Below, piece after piece: positions 17,154 through 27,095 of a stretch of DNA of 64,000 nucleotides. The stretch is from NCBI GenBank assembly GCA_039969355.1, contig JBDVOA010000009.1, forward strand, positions 186,001-250,000, written 5' to 3'. Positions within the stretch are counted from its first letter, which is position 1, and each line of letters opens with the position of its first letter. The translations under genes were made by a program, and so were the position numbers. The DNA comes from JL08 sp039969355 (GTDB taxonomy: Bacteria > Pseudomonadota > Alphaproteobacteria > Rhodobacterales > Rhodobacteraceae). Under the pieces are notes generated by a model that searched no databases, had not been told where the DNA came from, and was given only the letters and a program-made list of their open reading frames with translations.

Positions 17154-17962
17154 AAAGTAGACTCTTGCAACCGTCCCCCAACCCGTATCATTTTGATATC
17201 AATTGCTTTTCCGGTCTTGTCGTCGGTATTTACGAAAACCCCCGACAAAGTTGCATCGCCCATTGCTGGCGAAAAACGCGCCTTGGGCATGCCAGTGACA
17301 AAGCGGCGCATCGGTTCTGCCTTGTCCATTCCGATTACCGAATTGTAGTCACCACACATGCCTGCATCCGAAAGATATCCCGTGCCACCAGGCAACACTT
17401 GCGCGTCCGCAGTTGGTACATGGGTGTGCGTGCCAACAACAAGGCTCGCGCGGCCATCACAGTAGTGGCCCATTGCCATTTTCTCAGAAGTCGCTTCGCA
17501 GTGCACATCTACGATAATCGCGTGCGCCAGCCCGCCCAGAGGATGCGACTTCAAAACCGGCTCAACCGCCGAAAACGGATCGTCAAATGGGCGTTTCATA
17601 AACACCTGCCCCAGCGCCTGCAGAACCAGGACCTTGCGACCGTTTTGTGCGGTAAACAGCCGCGCACCCTTACCTGGAGCGCCTTTGGCATAGTTCAATG
17701 GTCGCAGGATACGAGGTTCAGTCTCGATGAATTGCATCATATCTTTTTGATCAAACGCGTGATCGCCAAGGGTAATGCAATCCGCACCGGAATTCAGGAT
17801 TATGCGGGCGTGCTCAGCGCTTAGCCCCATACCGTTGCTGGCGTTCTCGCCATTCACGACAACAAAATCCAACCGCCACTCGGATCGCAAGCGGGGCAAG
17901 TTTTCGGCCACGACAGCGCGACCGGCGCGACCCATCACGTCGCCAAGGAAAAGACATCTCAT
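17150..17962 (-). CDS. YmdB-like (TIGR00282) metallophosphoesterase
   Basis: A 270-residue cytoplasmic phosphoesterase. It shows the family metal ligands in order: FLGDVMGRAGR (Asp at the N-terminus), VVNGENASNGMG (Asn/Glu), ITLGDHAFDQKD, VDVHCEATSEKMAMG and VGTHTHVPTADAQVLPGGTGY with SDAGMCGDYNSVIG. Relatives in Bacillus (YmdB) hydrolyse 2',3'-cyclic nucleotides. The frame runs up to 18121, but homologs start at the ATG at 17962 (MRCLFLGDV). Confidence 0.93.
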   Translation of the reverse strand: MRCLFLGDVMGRAGRAVVAENLPRLRSEWRLDFVVVNGENASNGMGLSAEHARIILNSGADCITLGDHAFDQKDMMQFIETEPRILRPLNYAKGAPGKGARLFTAQNGRKVLVLQALGQVFMKRPFDDPFSAVEPVLKSHPLGGLAHAIIVDVHCEATSEKMAMGHYCDGRASLVVGTHTHVPTADAQVLPGGTGYLSDAGMCGDYNSVIGMDKAEPMRRFVTGMPKARFSPAMGDATLSGVFVNTDDKTGKAIDIKMIRVGGRLQESTL

Positions 17963-18047
17963 GAAGGTTTCGTAGGCGCGACTTTCGCTAAGGGCAAGAG
18001 GCAGTATGAGGCGAAGGCCCCAATCAAGCGCTGACCCAGGACTTCTG

Positions 18048-18926
18048 TCATGACACAAGCATATCGACAATTCCGTCCAGCAGCGCGGATGAGCGCGCAG
18101 ACACAGCGGTTTCAAGAACAAGCGATTTGCCTGAAGTTACGTGCCCCGTGAACGGCGCGACAAGCTCGCCAGACCGAAGGTACTTATCCAACAGCACCTG
18201 ATGCCCCATCAACACACCTGCACCATTTCGAGCCTCGTCAACCGCAATGCTATACAGCGAAAACACCGGGCCATCAGTGGCGGTAATCGTCGAACAACCC
18301 GATTGATCCAACCAGCGACGCCAATCATCAATCCAAACCGCATCATGAAGCATAGCTTCTCTTGTCAGATCGTCCGGAGACTGTAGTCGGGCTGCAATTG
18401 CAGGCGCGCATACCGGAAGGATCAGGTCGTCTTTGAGCACACGTTGGTTTAGGCCCCCATCAGGCGAGCCAAAGAAAATGCTGAGATCGAACATCTCACG
18501 CATCAGGTTTGGCGGGCTCTCCAGCGCAGTGATCGAAATGGCATGACCGGGGAATGCTTCCCGAATTGGAGGCAATCTGGGTGAAAGCCACAGTTGAGCA
18601 ACGGACGGCAACGCAGCGATGTTGACTGCAGCCATCGGAGCACTGGTCCGCAATCCCTGCAGCGCGGACCCCAAAGAGTCAAACGCGGATGAAAACTCTA
18701 TCACCACACTTGCGCCAAGCGGGGTGAGCACGACGCCCTGTGATCTGCGTTCAAACAACGGCGCACTTACCCAATCTTCCAGCGCCTTTACTTGCTGAGA
18801 CACAGCGCCGGGCGTCACCGAGAGCTCTTCAGCGGCGGCAGCGAACCCGCCCAATCGTGCCGCTGTCTCAAAGCAGCGCATCGCATTCAGATGCGGTCCG
18901 CGTGGTCTTGGTGGTTTCACTGACAT
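18048..18926 (-). CDS. LysR-family regulator (GcvA-like)
   Basis: A 292-residue LysR protein. The helix-turn-helix is at about residues 12-70 (LNAMRCFETAARLGGFAAAAEELSVT then GAVSQQVKALED), and the effector domain follows; the HLNAMRCFETAARLGGF block is typical of the GcvA branch. The frame extends upstream to 18986, but homologs begin near MSVKPPRPRGP (18926). It is divergent from the SHMT-like gene with about 100 bases between them and is its likely regulator. Confidence 0.87.
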   Translation of the reverse strand: MSVKPPRPRGPHLNAMRCFETAARLGGFAAAAEELSVTPGAVSQQVKALEDWVSAPLFERRSQGVVLTPLGASVVIEFSSAFDSLGSALQGLRTSAPMAAVNIAALPSVAQLWLSPRLPPIREAFPGHAISITALESPPNLMREMFDLSIFFGSPDGGLNQRVLKDDLILPVCAPAIAARLQSPDDLTREAMLHDAVWIDDWRRWLDQSGCSTITATDGPVFSLYSIAVDEARNGAGVLMGHQVLLDKYLRSGELVAPFTGHVTSGKSLVLETAVSARSSALLDGIVDMLVS

Positions 18927-19028
18927 TTCTCTAGCCCTAGATTTCCTAAGCCCAATTTCAGAAAATCTGATTTGCGCAGCATGCACAAGTCGCTAGATGC
19001 TTAGATTAGCTTCGAAGGGGTTTCGCAA

Positions 19029-20345
19029 ATGCTAGCACAGAGAAATTGGGTTCCGGTCAATTGTGAGAGCCGGGTGAAAGAAATTGCGACGCGCACAGCG
19101 CAGCAATCTTCCAAGGACATCGCCGCGCGGATCGAGGCGCTGGCGGATCAAAACCGGGAAATACATGAGCAGGAATGCTTCAATCTTAATCCAGCGACAA
19201 ATGTGATGTCGCCAAGGGCAGAAGCAATTTTGTCGGCTGGCATCGGTTCGCGCCCATCGTTGGGGTATCCCGGCGACAAATACGAAATGGGTCTCGAGGC
19301 TATCGAAGAAATTGAAGTCATCGCTGCCCAGTTGTGCGCACAGGTCTTTGATGCCCAATTCGCAGAAATCAGGGTGCCGTCGGGTGCAATAGCCAACCTT
19401 TACGGCTTCATGGCAACCTGCAATGCGGGTGATACAATCATCGCGCCATCTCCTTCGATTGGGGGCCATGTCACGCATCACATGGCCGGATGCGCGGGCC
19501 TTTTCGGGTTAAATTCGGTATCGGCACCTGTCGATCCTGACGGATATTCGATTGATATCGAAGCTCTGCGCACTCTCGCGCACGACGTTCGCCCAAAGCT
19601 GATCACAATCGGCAGCAGCCTCAACCTGTTTGAACATCCTGTATGCGAGGTCCGGGAGATTGCCGACGAAGTCGGCGCAAAAGTGATGTTTGACGCGGCC
19701 CACCAATGCGGAATTATTGCCGGAAAGGCATGGCGCGATCCACTTGCCGAAGGCGCGCACATGATGACCATGAGCACCTACAAAAGTCTAGGCGGCCCCG
19801 CAGGTGGTCTGATTGTCAGCAATGATGCAGAACTGGTCGAAAGTCTTGATGCAATTGCCTTTCCTGGCATGACGGCGAATTTTGACGCAGCCAAATCTGC
19901 TTCGCTTGCCCTGACCATGCTGGATTGGATCGAATACGGGAAGGCATACGCGGCAGAGATGATCGCCGTTTCAAAGGCATTCGCGGTCGAACTCGACCGC
20001 GCCGGACTGCCGGTCTTTGCCAAATCACAGGGCTTCACCAACTCGCATCAGTTCGCGATTGAGGCCGCTGAGTTTGGCGGCGGTCAGGCCGCCTCAAAAA
20101 GGTTACGAAAAGCGGGTTTTCTGGCCTGCGGTATTGGCCTGCCTATTGACCCGGTGGAGGGCGATATGAATGGCTTAAGGATCGGCACACCCGAACTCGT
20201 CCGATGGGGCGTAACTCCAGATCATGTCCAAGACATTGCTGAGTTGATCGCTAAGGCCTTGCGTTCAAATACCCCAGAAACTCTCGCACCTAAAACAAGA
20301 GCTCTGCGTGCCAAGTTCAACGATCTGCATTATGTAGCGGCATAG
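19029..20345 (+). CDS. SHMT-like PLP-dependent enzyme (divergent GlyA homolog)
   Basis: A 438-residue fold-type I PLP enzyme clearly related to serine hydroxymethyltransferase: YPGDKYEMG (80-88), FDAAHQCGIIAG (221-232), the PLP lysine K252 in MSTYKSLGGPAGG, and NGLRIGTPE for the carboxylate Arg. Aligned to E. coli GlyA, the catalytic Glu57 of SEN is Thr57 (PATN) and the His before the PLP lysine is Tyr251. It is therefore unlikely to be the housekeeping SHMT and may act on another beta-hydroxy amino acid by retro-aldol cleavage. A GAAGGGG site precedes the ATG. The divergent LysR gene suggests induction by substrate. Confidence 0.83.
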   Translation: MLAQRNWVPVNCESRVKEIATRTAQQSSKDIAARIEALADQNREIHEQECFNLNPATNVMSPRAEAILSAGIGSRPSLGYPGDKYEMGLEAIEEIEVIAAQLCAQVFDAQFAEIRVPSGAIANLYGFMATCNAGDTIIAPSPSIGGHVTHHMAGCAGLFGLNSVSAPVDPDGYSIDIEALRTLAHDVRPKLITIGSSLNLFEHPVCEVREIADEVGAKVMFDAAHQCGIIAGKAWRDPLAEGAHMMTMSTYKSLGGPAGGLIVSNDAELVESLDAIAFPGMTANFDAAKSASLALTMLDWIEYGKAYAAEMIAVSKAFAVELDRAGLPVFAKSQGFTNSHQFAIEAAEFGGGQAASKRLRKAGFLACGIGLPIDPVEGDMNGLRIGTPELVRWGVTPDHVQDIAELIAKALRSNTPETLAPKTRALRAKFNDLHYVAA

Positions 20346-20489
20346 TTAACGACCATGCAGAAATTATTTTTGGCGGGCCGTAACGCTTAACAGGGTTTTT
20401 TATTGTCGCCAAAGGCACAAGGAATCAATAGATTAGCCGGCATATGCGGACGAAACACAAATCGTTCCGACCTGACAAAGAGGCCGACA

Positions 20490-22127
20490 ATGCGGTTTAT
20501 TGTTTCACTGTTTGTTGCCCTGTGGATGTGGGGAGGCATAGTTGCGCAAGCCCAACAGACACAGCAAGCACCTGCACCCGCCGCTGCAGAAGAAGAACTG
20601 ACAGAGAACTTAGTGTTTTCCGCTCCTGTAGTCGTGGACGGTGAAGAACTATTCCTTGTCCGAGGTTCAAGCGCGTTGCCAGCTGACGAACGCGCCGCTG
20701 CGGTAAGTCTTCGTATCATATCGGTGGCGGAAAGTTCCGAGGCGTCTTCGGTCGCTATTAAGATAAGTGACACGGACCTCGGCAGGACCATCTTTGCGAA
20801 TGGCAAAATGATCACTGTCACCACAGACGCTGACAGTGAAATGGAACAGATAGACATGGACGTCCTGTCAGCGTTGCATGGTCAGGCGATTGAAGAAGCT
20901 ATCCTGTCATATCGTGCAAATCGCAGCGACGATGCGCGTGTCGGAAGTGTCGTTGAAGCACTCGCGTGGACCGCTGTTTTCGCATTGGTTGCCGGCATCG
21001 TAGTCAAGATCAGGAACTGGCTGCCAAATCGGGTTGGAAGGATAGTTGAAGCACGTGTCGTCGGCGTCCAGGAAGCCACCAACGACATGGTGCGTGGATC
21101 CGCCATCGCGAGCTTGGTTCAATACGCCTTGCGATTGCTCATATTGCTGATCTTGATCATCCTGCTGTATTATTACCTTTCTTTCGTTTTGCTTTCTTTT
21201 GCCGAGACTCAGCCCTTTGCTGAGCTGTTGATAACTTATGTTACGGACCCAATTCTTGGAATCATATTGGGGTTCATCTCATACCTGCCGAACCTTCTGG
21301 CCATAGCCGTAATCGCTATGCTGACAAGATTTTTGATCAAAGGTGCACGGTTGTTTTTTGAGAACGTAGAAGTCGGCACCATCACCTTGAAGAACTTTGA
21401 AGCAACGTGGATATGGCCAACTTTCAACATCATCCGTGTGATTTTGGTGCTGGTCGCCATCGTCATAAGCTTCCCCTACATACCGGGTTCAGACTCTGCT
21501 GCCTTTCAGGGCTTGACCATTCTCGTCGGGGTTATGGTTTCGCTTGGTTCAAACTCTGTGATTGCAAACTTGCTGGCTGGCGTATTTGTAATTTACCGGC
21601 GCAGCACCAACATTGGAGACCGTATCAAAATCGGCGAACATGTCGGCGATGTCGTGCAAATCAAACTGATGGAAACTCACATCAAATCGATAAAGAATGA
21701 ACTCATAAGCATTCCGAACGCCCAGCTTCTGAATTCGGAGGTGACTAATTACTCCTCAAAAATAGATGGGCGCGGCCTGTTGCTGCACTCAACTGTCGGC
21801 ATCGGTTATGAAGAACCGCAGGACAAAGTCGAGGCGATGCTCATAGAGGCCGCACGCCGGACGAATGGTCTGAAAAAATCACCAGAACCATTCGTGCTTA
21901 GGACGGCGCTGGCGGATTATGCGATCAACTACCAGATAAACGCCTACACGACCCGAGGATCGAGCCTGCCAAAAATGCTGTCTGACCTGCATCGAAATAT
22001 AGTTGATGTATTCAACGAAAACGATGTTCAGATCATGACCCCGTCTTATGAGGGTGATCCTGAAGTGCCGAAAATCCCCCAGGCGAGTTGGGATGGCACA
22101 CTGGCTGGGGGCAAAAAGGCAAATTGA
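20490..22127 (+). CDS. MscS-family mechanosensitive ion channel with N-terminal periplasmic domain
   Basis: A 545-residue inner-membrane protein that probably releases small osmolytes on hypo-osmotic shock. A signal peptide (MRFIVSLFVALWMWGGIVAQAQ) leads a periplasmic region of about 150 residues, then at least four membrane segments, then the pore helix and beta domain (LVGVMVSLGSNSVIANLLAGVFVIYRR split over the pore, GDRIKIGEHVGDVVQIKLMETHIK). Start at 20490 follows an AGAGG site; the longer open frame lacks a signal peptide at its beginning. Confidence 0.9.
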   Translation: MRFIVSLFVALWMWGGIVAQAQQTQQAPAPAAAEEELTENLVFSAPVVVDGEELFLVRGSSALPADERAAAVSLRIISVAESSEASSVAIKISDTDLGRTIFANGKMITVTTDADSEMEQIDMDVLSALHGQAIEEAILSYRANRSDDARVGSVVEALAWTAVFALVAGIVVKIRNWLPNRVGRIVEARVVGVQEATNDMVRGSAIASLVQYALRLLILLILIILLYYYLSFVLLSFAETQPFAELLITYVTDPILGIILGFISYLPNLLAIAVIAMLTRFLIKGARLFFENVEVGTITLKNFEATWIWPTFNIIRVILVLVAIVISFPYIPGSDSAAFQGLTILVGVMVSLGSNSVIANLLAGVFVIYRRSTNIGDRIKIGEHVGDVVQIKLMETHIKSIKNELISIPNAQLLNSEVTNYSSKIDGRGLLLHSTVGIGYEEPQDKVEAMLIEAARRTNGLKKSPEPFVLRTALADYAINYQINAYTTRGSSLPKMLSDLHRNIVDVFNENDVQIMTPSYEGDPEVPKIPQASWDGTLAGGKKAN

Positions 22128-22189
22128 CTTGATCAAGTTTGCGATTCCGTCCTCTCAAGCGGTACCGGAAGACAATCCAGTCCGACCAG

Positions 22190-22780
22190 TTAGCAGTGAT
22201 ATGGCAGTGCGTAATTCGTACATCTGAATCCAATCACATCGTGTTCTGTCACGATCATGTCGAGCGGCTGGTCCGTGGCTTCCAACGGCAACTCATCCGT
22301 CTGTTGTGCACTGAAGGCAAAACCAATTGCCAGAGTAGACCTCTTCGCGCGGAGCAATTCCAGCGTGCGATCATAGAACCCACCTCCGTAGCCAAGCCGC
22401 CCACCCTGTAAGTCGTATGCCACCAAAGGCACAATCAGGATCTCCGGTTCCATGTATTCATCAACCTCAGGGACCAACGCGCCAAAGGGCCCATCCCGCA
22501 AGGCGATGCCCGGCTCCCATCGACTAAACCGAAGCGGAAGCCCAGCACCCATGATAACCGGAACGCAAACCGGACCATGTGCCGCCGCCTCCTCCATCGC
22601 GGGGGTCGGATCAATCTCAGTGCGCATGGCCATGTATCCGGCCAGTGGTACGCCGCGATATCCCGCCAGTACCTCGCTGAGGTGCCCTGCGGCGCCAGAA
22701 AACTGCTGTTCATAAGCATCTTTGCGACGCGAGAAAGCAGCCTTGCGTGCTGCTGATTTGATTTCAGAAAGGTCGCTCAT
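22190..22780 (-). CDS. 5-formyltetrahydrofolate cyclo-ligase
   Basis: A 196-residue cytoplasmic enzyme that uses ATP to convert 5-formyl-THF to 5,10-methenyl-THF. The family signature LIVPLVAYDLQGGRLGYGGGFYDRTL (split: VPLVAYDLQG and RLGYGGGFYDR, residues about 118-145) is intact, as is KAARKAAF-like basic helix at the N-terminus. The ATG overlaps the mgtE stop by four bases, so it is translated from the mgtE message. Confidence 0.93.
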   Translation of the reverse strand: MSDLSEIKSAARKAAFSRRKDAYEQQFSGAAGHLSEVLAGYRGVPLAGYMAMRTEIDPTPAMEEAAAHGPVCVPVIMGAGLPLRFSRWEPGIALRDGPFGALVPEVDEYMEPEILIVPLVAYDLQGGRLGYGGGFYDRTLELLRAKRSTLAIGFAFSAQQTDELPLEATDQPLDMIVTEHDVIGFRCTNYALPYHC

Positions 22781-24162
22781 ATCAGCACCAGCGACGCCAG
22801 GCCTAGAAAGGCAAAAAAGCCAACAACGTCCGTGGTCGTCGTTACAAATGTGCCAGAGGCCAGCGCCGGGTCGACCCCGAACTTTTCAAGCGCAACCGGC
22901 ACCACGGTTCCGGCAAATCCAGCAGTGATCAGATTGATAATCAAGGCTGCTGCGATCACTAGACCCAATTGCGTCGATCCAAACCAAATGAGCCCGATCG
23001 TCCCCATAACGGCCGCAAAGATCAACCCGTTCAGCAACCCGACTGAAAGCTCGCGTCGGATAACGCGCCAGGCATTTGACCGGGTCAGGTCTTTTGTCGC
23101 CAATGCACGCACGGCAACCGTCATGGACTGTGTGCCAGCATTTCCGCCCATGGACGCTACAATCGGCATTAGAACCGCAAGCGAGACAAATCGCGCAATA
23201 GTGTCTTCAAATTGGGAGATGACAAAAGCAGCGCAGATCGCGGTGATCAGATTAACACAAAGCCACGGCAGACGCCGCTTGCTGGTGTCAAAGACACCGT
23301 CTGACAAAGAGCTTTCTCCGACGCCGGCAAGGCGCAGAATATCTTCTTCATGTTCATCATCCAGCACCGCCATCGCATCATCAATGGTGATGACACCCAC
23401 CAAGCGCCCACCTTCATCGACCACCGGGGCCGAGATAAGATGGTATTGATTGAAGGCGTAAGCCACGTCTTCCTCGTCCTGAGAAACAGGGATAGTTTGA
23501 AACATCTCCTCCTGAATGTCCGCCAATTTCACGGCCCGGGCGGACCCCATCAGGCGACCCAACGTGACGTTGCCAAGAGGATGCATTCGCGGATCAACCA
23601 GAACGATATGATAGAACTGATCCGGGAGATCGTCAGAGTTCCGCAAGAAATCAATTGCCTCACCAACAGTCCAATGTTCTGGTGCAGCAACCACCTCGCG
23701 CTGCATCAGGCGACCGGCAGAGTATTCCGGGTAAGATAACGACTGTTCAATGGCGGCGCGGTCTGCATCGTCCAGTGCGTCTAGAATCGCTTCTTGTTGC
23801 GGTTCGTCCAAATCTTCGACAAGGTCGACAACATCGTCGCTGTCCATCTCGCGTACTGCGTCTGCGAGAACATGCGGTTTGAGAACCCCCATGACTTCTT
23901 CGCGAAGCCCTTCGTCAAGTTCGGACAGGATGTCGCCATCGAACTCCCGATCATACAGCCGTATCAGGCGGGTTCGATCATAGGTATTTATTTGCTCCAG
24001 AAGGTCGGCGATATCAGCCGCGTGAAGCGGCTCCATCAGGCGTGTCAGGGTTTCCTTGTCGTCAATGTCGACGGCATACATGATTGCCGCGATCTCTTTG
24101 CGATTCAGTTCATAGCCTGTGTCATCGGCATCGGCGTCTTGCTGGTCGATCTGATCAGTCAT
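22777..24162 (-). CDS. mgtE: Magnesium transporter MgtE
   Basis: A 461-residue Mg2+ channel. From the N-terminus: MgtE_N superhelical domain (about 25-130, with LHAADIADLLEQ and MDSDDVVDLVEDL), two CBS domains (about 140-260), the plug helix and five membrane segments containing MPIVASMGGNAGTQSMTV and PVALEKFGVDPALASG. The cytosolic domains close the pore when Mg2+ is high. A GAGGTGG site supports the ATG at 24162 over the longer frame. It is co-transcribed with the downstream folate enzyme. Confidence 0.95.
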   Translation of the reverse strand: MTDQIDQQDADADDTGYELNRKEIAAIMYAVDIDDKETLTRLMEPLHAADIADLLEQINTYDRTRLIRLYDREFDGDILSELDEGLREEVMGVLKPHVLADAVREMDSDDVVDLVEDLDEPQQEAILDALDDADRAAIEQSLSYPEYSAGRLMQREVVAAPEHWTVGEAIDFLRNSDDLPDQFYHIVLVDPRMHPLGNVTLGRLMGSARAVKLADIQEEMFQTIPVSQDEEDVAYAFNQYHLISAPVVDEGGRLVGVITIDDAMAVLDDEHEEDILRLAGVGESSLSDGVFDTSKRRLPWLCVNLITAICAAFVISQFEDTIARFVSLAVLMPIVASMGGNAGTQSMTVAVRALATKDLTRSNAWRVIRRELSVGLLNGLIFAAVMGTIGLIWFGSTQLGLVIAAALIINLITAGFAGTVVPVALEKFGVDPALASGTFVTTTTDVVGFFAFLGLASLVLI

Positions 24163-24293
24163 AATGCGCCCCACCTCAAATGAACTGTCGCTTGGGCGCA
24201 CCATAAGAGAAGCCGCGCACGTGATACAATGGGAAGGGTCAGATTTACCTTTGTATCCGAGATCATTATGATGGGTAGGAAAGGCAGGCGAAT

Positions 24294-25583
24294 ATGCAAG
24301 GAAAACAACTACTACTGGGCCAAACCCTTAGTTTTGACTCCGATCCGTTTTCAACATCCATTGACGAAGCCGCGCGTGTAAACAGCGCCGGAGGCGTGTT
24401 AATCGAGCATGGAGTAGTGACAGAACTCGGCGACGGGGCCACCCTTCGCCAAGCCCATCCCGACACCAATATAACGGACTATGGTCAAAAACTGATCATG
24501 GCCGGTTTTGTTGATGCGCATGTGCATTACCCGCAAACCGCGATGATCGCCAGTTGGGGGAAACGGTTGATTGATTGGCTTAACAGTTACACTTTTCCCG
24601 AAGAGATGCGATTTGAAGACGCTGACTATGCGGCAGAAATTGCCGGGCGGTACCTCGATTTGACTGCGGACTGCGGCACGACGACGATGTGCAGCTTCGG
24701 CACGATCCATCCCGCCAGCGTCGACGCCTTTTTCGCTGAAGGACAATGGCGGGGTCAGCGGATCGTCGCGGGCAAGACTTGCATGGATCGCAATGCGCCA
24801 GAAAAACTGCGCGATACGCCCCAGACAGCTTATGATGACAGCAAGGCATTGCTTGAAAAATGGCATGGCATGGATCGATTGTCTTACGCCATCACGCCGC
24901 GGTTCTCACCGACGTCAACACCCGAGCAACTTGAAGCTATGGGCGCGCTCTGGTCCGAACATCCAGAGTGCCTGATGCAGACCCATTTGAGTGAGCAAAC
25001 CGACGAAATCGCCTGGGTGAAAGAGCTGTACCCGGACGCGCGTGATTATCTTGATAGCTACGAGGCGCATGGACTGTTAGGCGGACAAGGCCTCTACGGC
25101 CACGCTATTCACCTTGAAGAAAGAGAGAAGGATCGCCTCCGCGAAGTTGGTGCATCAGTGATCCACTGCCCGACCTCAAATACATTTATCGGGTCTGGTC
25201 TGTTTGACATGGCCGGCCTCAAAGCGGCAGGACAGCGGGTCGGCTTAGCGACGGATACCGGGGGCGGATCATCGTTTTCGATGCTGCGCACGATGGCCGC
25301 AGCTTACGAAATAGGTCAACTGCGCGGCACACCATTGCACGCTGCACAATTGATCTGGCTTGCCACCGCAGGATCTGCGCAGACCCTGCGGATGGATCAT
25401 CTGATCGGCAATCTGGCTGAGGGGCACGAGGCTGACCTCATCGTACTTGACCTGCACGCCACACCTGCAATCGCGCAGCGAGCAGAGCGTGCAGGGGATA
25501 TTTGGGAGGCTCTGTTTCCGACCATCATGATGGGCGACGACCGTTCGGTCGCAGACGTCTGGATAGGTGGCAAACTGCGTTAG
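24294..25583 (+). CDS. guaD: Guanine deaminase
   Basis: Converts guanine to xanthine plus ammonia in the cytoplasm. A 429-residue amidohydrolase with the zinc ligands H76-V-H78 (DAHVHYPQ), QTHLSEQTDE, YGHAIHLEE and the Asp of ATDTGGGSSFSM, plus the guanine-deaminase block CPTSNTFIGSGLFDM. Length is usual. A GGAAAGGCAGG leader precedes the ATG. The neighbouring convergent gene deaminates 8-oxoguanine, so this is a purine deamination locus. Confidence 0.95.
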   Translation: MQGKQLLLGQTLSFDSDPFSTSIDEAARVNSAGGVLIEHGVVTELGDGATLRQAHPDTNITDYGQKLIMAGFVDAHVHYPQTAMIASWGKRLIDWLNSYTFPEEMRFEDADYAAEIAGRYLDLTADCGTTTMCSFGTIHPASVDAFFAEGQWRGQRIVAGKTCMDRNAPEKLRDTPQTAYDDSKALLEKWHGMDRLSYAITPRFSPTSTPEQLEAMGALWSEHPECLMQTHLSEQTDEIAWVKELYPDARDYLDSYEAHGLLGGQGLYGHAIHLEEREKDRLREVGASVIHCPTSNTFIGSGLFDMAGLKAAGQRVGLATDTGGGSSFSMLRTMAAAYEIGQLRGTPLHAAQLIWLATAGSAQTLRMDHLIGNLAEGHEADLIVLDLHATPAIAQRAERAGDIWEALFPTIMMGDDRSVADVWIGGKLR

Positions 25584-25633
25584 TATCATGGCCCACTAAC
25601 CAAGTGCAGTCAGCGGGGCCAGAAAACGCACTC

Positions 25634-26971
25634 CTATTTATCCATCAACTGCCCAGCGAGCCTGTTCTGGTGCTCTATCAGCCCGGTCAGATCAACGGTC
25701 GCCAATTGACCATCAGCTACCACACCCCGTCCTTCAACCAGAAGATGTTTCACGCGAGTCGGCCCCGCCAACAACAACGCCGCAGGATCCCAACTGCCAG
25801 CGCTTTCTATGCCCGAGACATCCCAGATTGCGATGTCAGCCCGCTTTCCAACCGCAATCCTACCGCAGTCTGGCCTGCCAAGAACATCTGCACCGCCGCG
25901 CGTTGCGATTTCCAGCGCTTCGCGGGCACTCATCGCGTCCGCGCCGTTGACCACGCGCTGCAGCAGCATAGAAGTCCGGGCCTCGGACACCAGATTACCA
26001 GCGTCGTTGCTGGCGGAACCGTCAACGCCCAACCCCACAGGAACACCTGCATCGCGCATGGATCGTATAGGTGCAATGCCGGACCCCAGACGGCAGTTTG
26101 AACAGGGGCAATGCGCTACGCCAGTTCTTGTTCGGGCAAAAAGATCAATTTCCGAACCATCCAACTTGACGCAATGGGCGTGCCAAACATCGGCGCCAGT
26201 CCAGCCTAAATCTTCGGCATATTGCCCCGGGCGACAACCGAATTTTTCCAGAGAATAGGCTATATCCTCGTCATTTTCCGCCAGATGTGTATGTAACATC
26301 ACTTCTTTGTCGCGCGCCAGCAGCGCTGCATCGCGCATCAACTCGCGACTGACGGAAAACGGCGAACAGGGTGCAATTCCTACTCTGCACATCGACCCTT
26401 CTGACGCGTCATGAAAGACATCAATGACGCGAACGCAATCATCGAGAATATCGGCTTCTCGTTCGACCAGAGCGTCAGGTGGCAGACCACCATCGCTGAC
26501 ACCGATACTCATAGCACCACGCGTCGGATGGAATCTCAGTCCAATTTCACGCGCCGCTTCTATCGTGTCTTCAAGTCGGGACCCATTGGGATAAAGATAA
26601 AGGTGGTCCGAACTGAGCGTGCAGCCGCTTAGCGCCAATTCGGCCAACCCAACCATGGCCGAGACGCGCATTTCATCGGGACCGAATCGCGACCAGATGG
26701 GATAGAGCGTTTGCAACCAGCCAAACAACAATGCGTCCTGACCGCCCGGCACCGCACGGGTCAGAGTCTGGTAAAGATGGTGATGGGTGTTCACGAGACC
26801 CGGCGTTACCACGCAGTTTTGTGCGTCGATCACAGCACCGCTGTTTCTAAGGCCGGTTCCGATCGCCGTAATAACACCGTCAATCAATTTGATATCACAG
26901 GACGAGAGTTCGCGCCGCTGATCATCCATTGTGAGCACGGAACGTGCGTTCTTGATCGTAATTTCGGACAT
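25634..26971 (-). CDS. 8-oxoguanine deaminase (amidohydrolase, AtzA/TrzN-like subfamily)
   Basis: A 445-residue zinc amidohydrolase. Zn ligands: H63 and H65 in NTHHHLYQTLTR, HTHLAENDEDI, WHAHCVKLD and the Asp of LGVDGSASND. The block RAVPGGQDALLFGWLQTLYPIW is typical of the bacterial 8-oxoguanine deaminases, which give urate from 8-oxoguanine; related members act on isocytosine or triazines. GGAGG before the ATG at 26971 rules out the longer frame (27061). It lies tail to tail with guanine deaminase, 50 bases apart. Confidence 0.88.
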   Translation of the reverse strand: MSEITIKNARSVLTMDDQRRELSSCDIKLIDGVITAIGTGLRNSGAVIDAQNCVVTPGLVNTHHHLYQTLTRAVPGGQDALLFGWLQTLYPIWSRFGPDEMRVSAMVGLAELALSGCTLSSDHLYLYPNGSRLEDTIEAAREIGLRFHPTRGAMSIGVSDGGLPPDALVEREADILDDCVRVIDVFHDASEGSMCRVGIAPCSPFSVSRELMRDAALLARDKEVMLHTHLAENDEDIAYSLEKFGCRPGQYAEDLGWTGADVWHAHCVKLDGSEIDLFARTRTGVAHCPCSNCRLGSGIAPIRSMRDAGVPVGLGVDGSASNDAGNLVSEARTSMLLQRVVNGADAMSAREALEIATRGGADVLGRPDCGRIAVGKRADIAIWDVSGIESAGSWDPAALLLAGPTRVKHLLVEGRGVVADGQLATVDLTGLIEHQNRLAGQLMDK

Positions 26972-27095
26972 TTTATGCCTCCACACTTCAATGAGCCCGC
27001 TTCGGTCAGAAGTGTGAAGCTGCACCAACAGAAGACGGGCTAAGGACTTGGTGCGGGTCACTTCCTAGCCGATCTTTAGCGTCGGCTCAAGTTTT

